Assembly (NCBI RefSeq): GCF_000231405.2
Contig: NZ_CP007032.1
Location: 2,976,001 to 3,040,000, forward strand
Length of the DNA: 64,000 nucleotides
Origin: Desulfitobacterium metallireducens DSM 15288
Lineage (GTDB): Bacteria > Bacillota > Desulfitobacteriia > Desulfitobacteriales > Desulfitobacteriaceae
Direction: 5' to 3'
Shown: positions 58,028 through 64,000 of the stretch, piece after piece
Layout: each line of letters starts with the position of its first letter
How positions within the stretch are numbered: position 1 is the first letter of the stretch
The notes under the pieces: model-generated
Seen by the model: only the letters and a program-made list of their open reading frames with translations
Database searches by the model: none
What the model was told of the DNA's origin: nothing
Made by a program: the position numbers and the translations under genes

Positions 58028-59212
58028 TTATCTATCGTTTAAGGCTGCCACCCCAGGAAGAACTTTTCCTTCTAAAAACTCTAAGGAAGCACCGCCTCCG
58101 GTCGAGATATGGGTTAACTGCTCCGCAACTCCCATTTTTTCGACAGCTGCTACCGAATCTCCACCGCCAACAATCGTTGTTCCTGAACAGGCGGCTACAG
58201 CTTGGGCAACTTTTTCGGTCCCTTTTGCAAAGTTTTCCATCTCGAAAACACCCATCGGTCCATTCCATACAATGGTCTGAGCTCGGGTAATATGATTGGC
58301 GAACACTTCAGCACTCGCTGGGCCAATATCTAAGGCCATTTCGTCTTCACCTATTTGGTCTGCCGAAACGGTGCGATGCTCAGCCTCCGCCTTAAATTCC
58401 TTCGCAACAACAACATCTTGGGGAAGAGCAATTTCAACTCCTGATGTTTTTGCCTTAGTAAGCAACTCCGAAGCGAGAGCGATTTTATCCTCTTCCACTA
58501 AAGATTTCCCAATAGAATATCCTTGAGCCTTCAGGAAAGTATTTGCCATTCCTCCCCCGATAATGAGTACGTTGACTTTACTCAAGAGGTTCTCAATCAC
58601 TCCGATTTTATCACTGACCTTTGCTCCCCCGATAATTGCCACAAACGGGCGTGCCGGATTCTCTAAGGCTTTGCCCATAACCTCAACTTCCTTCTGTAAA
58701 AGAAGTCCGGCTACCGCAGGTATATAATGGGCAACCCCTTCAGTCGAAGCATGAGCTCGATGAGCCGTTCCAAAAGCATCATTAACGTAGATTTCCGCTA
58801 AAGAAGCGAGTTGCTTTGCAAATTCTGGATCATTTTTTTCTTCTTCAGCATGGAAACGAACATTTTCCAGAAGAATAGCTTGCCCCTCTTTCAAAGCTTT
58901 CACCTGAGTCATTACTTCAGGGCCGATACAATCCTTGGCCAAAGAAACCTCTTGACCTAAGAGTTCGCTTAAACGACCTGCAACAGGAGCTAACGAATAT
59001 TTAGGATTGACTTGCCCTTTCGGACGTCCAAAATGAGAAATAAGAATAAGTTTTGCGCCCTCTCCAAGTAAGTAACGGAGGGTAGGTAAAGCCGCTCGAA
59101 TGCGGGTATCATCTGTAATTTTTTGCTGCTCATTCACAGGTACATTAAAGTCTACGCGCACCAGTACGCGCTTTCCCTGCACCTGAATTTCTTTAACACT
59201 TTTTTTATTCAT
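58028..59212 (-). CDS. pgk: phosphoglycerate kinase
   Basis: A 394-residue kinase making ATP from 1,3-bisphosphoglycerate. RVDFNVPVN near the start, [23 protein letters not shown], the nucleotide-binding [17 protein letters not shown] and the final [13 protein letters not shown] and [14 protein letters not shown] (each as separate stretches) are all family blocks. Full length. It is normally preceded by gap in this gene order; here glpC precedes it. Confidence 0.96.
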   Translation of the reverse strand: MNKKSVKEIQVQGKRVLVRVDFNVPVNEQQKITDDTRIRAALPTLRYLLGEGAKLILISHFGRPKGQVNPKYSLAPVAGRLSELLGQEVSLAKDCIGPEVMTQVKALKEGQAILLENVRFHAEEEKNDPEFAKQLASLAEIYVNDAFGTAHRAHASTEGVAHYIPAVAGLLLQKEVEVMGKALENPARPFVAIIGGAKVSDKIGVIENLLSKVNVLIIGGGMANTFLKAQGYSIGKSLVEEDKIALASELLTKAKTSGVEIALPQDVVVAKEFKAEAEHRTVSADQIGEDEMALDIGPASAEVFANHITRAQTIVWNGPMGVFEMENFAKGTEKVAQAVAACSGTTIVGGGDSVAAVEKMGVAEQLTHISTGGGASLEFLEGKVLPGVAALNDR

Positions 59213-59307
59213 ATCTGCACTCCTTCCTTTCTGTACCTTCTTTCTATACGCATTTTCTATTATTCCTCAGATTGGATTTCCTACACATGAAATCCATTAA
59301 CCCTTTC

Positions 59308-60588
59308 TTATTCTCTCTTTAGCAAAAGATTCCTGCAAAAAAAACGAGAAGATAATCTATACGCTTTTACCAAGGTCCATACCGGATGTTCAGTCTCTAT
59401 GCCTGTACCCTGTTTGATTTGTACCTTGCAACCGCCACATTCTGTGATTATCTTTTGAAAATTTCCTTCAGCGACTCCCCTTTTCGCAGCCTGAAAGAGA
59501 GGGCTACCTATTTTCTGTGCTAAAAGATACTTTTCTTCCTTGAAACCAAAGCTACCGGAGAGGCCACAACATCCAGCATCCAGGTCCTCAACCTCAACAC
59601 CTGGAATCAAACGTGAAAGTCGTAGCGCTGGATTTCCAATTCCCTGTGCCTTTAAATGACAAGGTGCATGATAGCCCAAGGAAATCGGGACCTCTTGAAA
59701 ATTCTCTCTGAGCTTCCCTTGTTCATGCAATTCCCAAAGAAATTCAAACAAATCATAAGTCTGTAGCCCAATACGCTCTGCTCCCGCTGCATTGACACGT
59801 GGATACTCCTCCTTCAACGCTAAACCGCAACTAGTGCAAGAAGTGATCACCGGTAAGCCTGCTTTCAAATATGGCGCCATGAGAGCCAGATTCTGCTGCG
59901 CGTTCTCCTCTGCTGCTCCAAAATTTCCATTGGCTTGCAAAGGAACGCCGCAACAATGAAAATCCGGTACAATCACCTCAAACCCGTTATGTTCAAGAAC
60001 ATTTACTACAGCTTCTCCTGTCTGAGGCTCATTATAGTTAACAAAGCATCCTGGAAAATAGACGACCCTTTTTTCACGGTCTGAGCTTGCAGAATTTATA
60101 TTATTCTTCTGTCTCATTCTTAGCGTCTTTTGGAAACCGATTTGGTACTCTGGAAGCGGCGCGAATTGACTGAGTCCTAAGGACTTCTCCATTAGCCAAC
60201 GTACCGGAGCTCTTCGCAGCACTCTTTGAGTTAGGCTGGGCCAGAGCGTCCCCATTCTTCCTAAATAATCAGCACGTCCGAGTAGACTATTCCTCAGCGT
60301 ATGACGAGAGAAAGAATGAGAAATTGCAGCTCGCCGTGCACCAAGGATCATTTCTGTGATTTTTACCCCTGAAGGACAGGTCACCTCACATGTTTTACAA
60401 TTTGAGCAGTAATCTAAGATGGACGTATCCAACCACACACCCTCAAGCCGTAATCGCTCTAGATCAGGTCCCAAATTTTTGGGTCCAGGAAAAAGAGGAT
60501 AAACAGCCGCAACTGGGCATTGAGCAGTACAGGCACTGCACTTGATACACGCATCAAGCTTCTGATCTCTTTCCCACTCTGATTCCAT
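59308..60588 (-). CDS. glpC: anaerobic glycerol-3-phosphate dehydrogenase, Fe-S subunit GlpC
   Basis: A 426-residue subunit with two N-terminal [4Fe-4S] motifs (CIKCSACTAQCPV near residue 17 and CSNCKTCEVTCPSGV near residue 63) and two CCG domains in the C-terminal half (CCGVPLQ, CCGLSGSFG and ECGGCK). It anchors GlpAB to the membrane and passes electrons to the quinone pool. I prefer the ATG at 60588; a GTG lies one codon before. Confidence 0.9.
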   Translation of the reverse strand: MESEWERDQKLDACIKCSACTAQCPVAAVYPLFPGPKNLGPDLERLRLEGVWLDTSILDYCSNCKTCEVTCPSGVKITEMILGARRAAISHSFSRHTLRNSLLGRADYLGRMGTLWPSLTQRVLRRAPVRWLMEKSLGLSQFAPLPEYQIGFQKTLRMRQKNNINSASSDREKRVVYFPGCFVNYNEPQTGEAVVNVLEHNGFEVIVPDFHCCGVPLQANGNFGAAEENAQQNLALMAPYLKAGLPVITSCTSCGLALKEEYPRVNAAGAERIGLQTYDLFEFLWELHEQGKLRENFQEVPISLGYHAPCHLKAQGIGNPALRLSRLIPGVEVEDLDAGCCGLSGSFGFKEEKYLLAQKIGSPLFQAAKRGVAEGNFQKIITECGGCKVQIKQGTGIETEHPVWTLVKAYRLSSRFFCRNLLLKRE

Positions 60589-60631
60589 CACTTGACCAGC
60601 CTTTCATTCTCGTTCGCTTAACGCTCTTTTG

Positions 60632-61849
60632 TTATAGGCTTTCCCCAGCGAGATAACCACTCACGATAGAAACTCCGCCTCCACAGTGCTCAACCCAGGG
60701 ATCCCAATGAGCAAGCATACGTCCGACAACTCGGACATTTTCCAAGCCAATATCCCCCTCTTGCAGATCAAGAGGACGAAGTTCTTGATCGACCTCAACC
60801 CCAAGGCGAGCATAGGGTTGTTCTCCCAAGAACTGAGCCTGAGTCCACCCTTCGGGTACAAAGAGAGGGAGTCCTAAAACTTTTTCTCTGACTCCGTCTG
60901 GCGTCACTTCGATTCCTCCTCCGAAAATCCCGCCTGTCGCGAGAATAAATTCCCGTGCCTTGAAAAGGGAATCTCTCCCTTTGCTTTGCACATGAACTTG
61001 CTTACAGATTTTCCCCTCAACATCGGCCTTTAAAACTCCGCTCCCCAGGATAATTTCTCCTCCGAATGCTTTAAATTTTGTTTTTAGAGCTCTCTCAAGA
61101 ATTGTTCCTCCGAAAGCTGGCGGCATGTCTGTCATCTCGACGACAGGGTAGGGAAATTGAGCGAAGAGATTCTGTAGATCCTCCGAAAAAATGCGAGTTA
61201 AACCCGGGAAAATAACAGCCACCTCACTTCTTTCTCTTCCCGCTTCCTTTCCAGAGATATCTTTAGCCAACTTATCCAGCAACTGCTTTAGCTCTTTCCT
61301 CCCCGCCTCCGTACGCCAAAAGCGAGCATATTCCATTCCATTTACAGCCTTACCTGCTTGTTCCCAATCAGCAAAAGCTGAAACGCGGAAGGGATAAACA
61401 CTGACTTTGCTTTGAGGAAACTCCTTTTCCAGGTTCGCTTTAACGACCGCTGCAAAAAAATCTCTCATCTCGCGAGGTGCCAGTAGCACAATCTCTCGAG
61501 ACTGAGCTAGTACCTCAGCCTTTAGGCCCATCGGCACAATTTCGGTTGTTCGACAAGAACCCAGAGGAGTCAGAATGAGGAAAGACTCTCCCTCATTCAT
61601 TTGATACTCGGGAAATAAGGTCTGGAAATAGTGGAGCCCGGCCCGAATATTCTTCTGCTGGAAAAGAGCATACGGATGTTTCTCAAGTTGGGCTAACCGT
61701 GCAGTAGCTCCAATATCCAACGCTCCTGAACTATAGGTAAGACTTCCTGTCCCTTCGGAAATGAGCAACATCTTAAGTCCACGTTCGGAAGCACGGATCC
61801 CTGCGACTAATCCAGCCAATCCCCCTCCAATAATTACTCCATCCCACAT
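60632..61849 (-). CDS. glpB: anaerobic glycerol-3-phosphate dehydrogenase, flavoprotein subunit GlpB
   Basis: A 405-residue FAD protein. The Rossmann motif VIIGGGLAGLVAGIRASERG begins at residue 5, and the ATGGIFGGG loop lies near residue 300; the C-terminal VSGYLAG closes the FAD site. ATG at 61849 with GGGGGAT upstream, 14 bases after glpA. Works with GlpA and GlpC as an anaerobic glycerol-3-phosphate dehydrogenase. Confidence 0.9.
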   Translation of the reverse strand: MWDGVIIGGGLAGLVAGIRASERGLKMLLISEGTGSLTYSSGALDIGATARLAQLEKHPYALFQQKNIRAGLHYFQTLFPEYQMNEGESFLILTPLGSCRTTEIVPMGLKAEVLAQSREIVLLAPREMRDFFAAVVKANLEKEFPQSKVSVYPFRVSAFADWEQAGKAVNGMEYARFWRTEAGRKELKQLLDKLAKDISGKEAGRERSEVAVIFPGLTRIFSEDLQNLFAQFPYPVVEMTDMPPAFGGTILERALKTKFKAFGGEIILGSGVLKADVEGKICKQVHVQSKGRDSLFKAREFILATGGIFGGGIEVTPDGVREKVLGLPLFVPEGWTQAQFLGEQPYARLGVEVDQELRPLDLQEGDIGLENVRVVGRMLAHWDPWVEHCGGGVSIVSGYLAGESL

Positions 61850-61863
61850 ACTCGGTATCCCCC

Positions 61864-63480
61864 TTAATCCTCTGCCCTAAGTCGTAATACTCCAGCATAA
61901 ATAGCCCGTGCCAATTCCGTCTCACGGAGCTGTTGACCCCACAAAACAGGCCGAATTCCCTTCCACCGTTGATCAAGAAATTGGGTCAATTGTTCATTTA
62001 AAGAACCGTATCTCTCTTCTTTCCAAAGCAAAGGTAAAGCCCGATAACTGCAAAAGGCCCCCTGACAGGTTCCCATCCCCAAACGAGTTTTGCGCCGAAT
62101 ATCCGACAGAGTGTAATCATCACTATCTTTAACAGCATGCTCGACCTCAGCAACGCTTACTCGCTCACATTCACAGAGCATCTGCCCCTTCGCCGGATTT
62201 TTCTCGATCTGATCCAGGACAACTTGGGATTGCTCTCCAAGCCGTTCCAACATTTTATCTGATGCTCCCAGTGGCAAAAGTTGAAAGGCCCGAGCTCGAA
62301 GCTCTTCTGTGATATGAGGAACAAGACTCTCCTCAGCCGTCCGACATGGGACCGTGTTTCCTAACTTTTGTGCGACCCAGTCTGCGACCTTTTCTGCCAT
62401 CAAGCGGTAGGTTGTAAATTTCCCCCCGACAATACTCAAAAATCCTTGAACGCCATCCTGAACTTCATGGTCAATGAGCGCAAAAGTCCGACTCACTTCA
62501 CGACCTTCTTCCTCTGATCCAGGAACTTCCGAATCCTCACGATGTAACGGCCTCACTCCGGAAAACGCCCGAATGACCCGTTGCTGGTTTATGGCCGGAA
62601 GAAGCTTTGCTCCTAGTGCCATCAACTGTCCGACTTCTTCTTCTGTCGGTCGGTTTTCCAAAGGGGAATTGACAACTTCCGAGGTCGTACCGAGGATCGT
62701 TATAGTCTCATGGGGAACAAAAATATCACCATCTCCAGGTGTCCGTAGGCGATTGATCACATGTTTGAAGAGGCGACGATTAAACGCGAGAAGTGTTCCC
62801 TTATCACAAATGACTTCAAGCGAAATATCCGCTGATAGGGCAACTTGTGATGTCCATGCTCCCGCTGCATTCACCACAATCTCAGCTTCTGCTTGAAATT
62901 CCTCCCCCGTTAAACGGTGAATTCCAGTTACACCCGTAATCTGATCCCCTTTGCGGAGAATTTGATTAACCTGATGATACGTCTTGTACTCTCCACCGTA
63001 GCGTTGCGCAGAGCGGGCATTCGCCCAAACTAGCTTAAAACCATCAACCGCAGCATCAGGCACTTCGAAAACCTGCACCGTATCTTGATTAAGCAGCGGT
63101 TCTTGAACAAGCGCTTCAGCAGTCGATATTTTTCGGACCGGAATTCCTGACCTTTGACAACCTGCTAACCAACGCCGTACAAAGCTAGGATCATCTTCCT
63201 CAGTCTGAATAAACCATCCTCCTGTATCGGCTACACAATTAGCCGCTATCTTTTTAAGTATGCGATTTTCTCGGATGCATTCCTCTGCTGAAACCGGATC
63301 TTTCACCGCGTATCGAGCTCCGCTATGCAACAATCCATGAAAGCGTGAACTCGTCCCATAAGCCAGATCTCCCTGTTCAAAAAGCAGGGCTGATATACCA
63401 CGCATACTTAAATCTCGTAGGATCCCAACACCGGTTGCTCCCCCGCCGATAATGATGACCTGAGCCGAATACGCTAACAT
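61864..63480 (-). CDS. glpA: anaerobic glycerol-3-phosphate dehydrogenase, catalytic subunit GlpA
   Basis: A 538-residue FAD enzyme oxidising glycerol 3-phosphate to dihydroxyacetone phosphate. IIIGGGATGVGILRDLSMRG is the FAD motif, SSRFHGLLHSGARYAV is the DAO-family active-site stretch, and the C-terminal BFD-type domain has cysteines at CECERVS and GTCQGAFC, fitting an extra cluster. ATG at 63480 with GGGAGGAAA upstream. First gene of glpABC. Confidence 0.93.
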   Translation of the reverse strand: MLAYSAQVIIIGGGATGVGILRDLSMRGISALLFEQGDLAYGTSSRFHGLLHSGARYAVKDPVSAEECIRENRILKKIAANCVADTGGWFIQTEEDDPSFVRRWLAGCQRSGIPVRKISTAEALVQEPLLNQDTVQVFEVPDAAVDGFKLVWANARSAQRYGGEYKTYHQVNQILRKGDQITGVTGIHRLTGEEFQAEAEIVVNAAGAWTSQVALSADISLEVICDKGTLLAFNRRLFKHVINRLRTPGDGDIFVPHETITILGTTSEVVNSPLENRPTEEEVGQLMALGAKLLPAINQQRVIRAFSGVRPLHREDSEVPGSEEEGREVSRTFALIDHEVQDGVQGFLSIVGGKFTTYRLMAEKVADWVAQKLGNTVPCRTAEESLVPHITEELRARAFQLLPLGASDKMLERLGEQSQVVLDQIEKNPAKGQMLCECERVSVAEVEHAVKDSDDYTLSDIRRKTRLGMGTCQGAFCSYRALPLLWKEERYGSLNEQLTQFLDQRWKGIRPVLWGQQLRETELARAIYAGVLRLRAED

Positions 63481-63588
63481 TAACTTTCCTCCCTATCCTG
63501 ACTCTCGGAATAACTAAAGCCACTGAAAAAACTGCTCCTGCGAACACTTCTTTCGGTGGCTTCTCTTCTTTCGCGGCAGTCAAAGGAT

Positions 63589-64000
63589 TTAATATCGTTT
63601 CCGCAACGCCGTTGATGGAATTCCTAATTCATCTCGATATTTAGCAACGGTACGACGAGAAATCTCCATTTCCTTCTCTTTTAATAATTCCGAAAGTTTT
63701 TGATCCGAATAAGGCGCTTTGGGGTTCTCACTGGCGATTAAATTCTTTAACGCTTGCTTAATCCCTTCAGTCGTCACGCCGGGTTCATTTTTTATTCCTG
63801 AAGCAAAGAAAAATTTAAATTCGAAAATTCCTCGCGGAGTCTGCACATATTTATTGGAGGTAGCTCGACTTACTGTCGATTCATGAACCCCAATTTCATC
63901 CGCAATATCTTTCAGTGTCAAAGGACGTAAGTATCGTACCCCTCGGCGTAAAAATTCCTCTTGTCGGTTTACTAGAGCATTAGCGACCTTATAAAGGGTG
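63589..64000 (-). CDS. rpoN: RNA polymerase sigma-54 factor RpoN, C-terminal part
   Basis: C-terminal 136 residues; the frame is open to the window edge, so the start lies beyond. The DNA-binding segment VRYLRPLTLKDIADEIGVH and ESTVSRATSNKY is followed by the RpoN box region ISRRTVAKYRDELGIPS near the end. RpoN recognises -24/-12 promoters with an AAA+ activator. Placement before the glycolytic genes is typical of this bacterial group. Confidence 0.93.
   Translation of the reverse strand, partial: TLYKVANALVNRQEEFLRRGVRYLRPLTLKDIADEIGVHESTVSRATSNKYVQTPRGIFEFKFFFASGIKNEPGVTTEGIKQALKNLIASENPKAPYSDQKLSELLKEKEMEISRRTVAKYRDELGIPSTALRKRY

Overview
The window looks like chromosome from an anaerobic, endospore-forming member of the Firmicutes of the Desulfosporosinus/Desulfitobacterium type (Peptococcaceae). 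The evidence is a complete gerA-gerC-gerB spore-germination operon, a spore-protein-like small gene, a KimA potassium importer very like the Bacillus one, strong GGAGG ribosome sites, moderate-to-low GC by eye, NapH-like Fe-S membrane proteins, a membrane pyrophosphatase and a glycolytic gene block. The genus is an inference from gene content; no rRNA is present.

Layout. 1-9.4 kb: end of a glycolipid-type glycosyltransferase, a zinc-ribbon membrane protein, an ArAE/FUSC-like protein, queD-queE (queuosine precursor), a SASP-like gene, kimA, a small membrane protein, a NarL-type two-component system and exoA. 9.5-14.6 kb: a heterodimeric ABC multidrug exporter with its MarR regulator and a palindromic operator, followed by a NapH-like protein. 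14.7-18.9 kb: an anchored protein, a patatin, an ABC-F resistance-type protein behind an apparent transcription attenuator, and a DegV protein. 19-23 kb: ger operon. 23.3-27.4 kb: a soluble chemoreceptor with a PrpR-type sensor, a NapH-like ferredoxin with a TetR regulator, and an iron alcohol dehydrogenase with a Rex-like site.

27.7-33.9 kb is accessory: a convergent restriction-modification pair, a membrane protein, a deleted ABC-2 permease relic, a LysM miniprotein, an ORF split by an in-frame TGA, and a secreted beta-lactamase-fold protein. 34.4-43.7 kb is an island at the 3' end of the tmRNA gene. An intact ssrA lies at 43351-43701 (minus strand), and a diverged copy of its 3' half lies at 34432-34617. 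Between them are an OPT peptide transporter, a PepD dipeptidase, a large FG-GAP/CWB2 surface protein, a RodZ-like relic and a third short copy of the ssrA end. No integrase remains.

43.9-50.6 kb: a DoxX protein, a secreted DUF2680-like protein and a TetR-regulated MacAB-type export operon. 50.7-64 kb, all minus strand: a run of housekeeping genes in transcription order rpoN (cut by the window end), glpA, glpB, glpC, pgk, tpiA, gpmI, eno, secG, hppA, smpB and a 28-residue membrane peptide. The block couples glycerol-3-phosphate oxidation to the lower half of glycolysis (no gap gene is present), to protein export and to pyrophosphate-driven ion pumping.

I found no CRISPR array, no tRNA, no rRNA and no complete insertion sequence. 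The most unusual items are the ssrA-associated island, the attenuator region of the ABC-F gene, the PrpR-N chemoreceptor, the HTH-methyltransferase restriction pair and several strong palindromes upstream of transporters.
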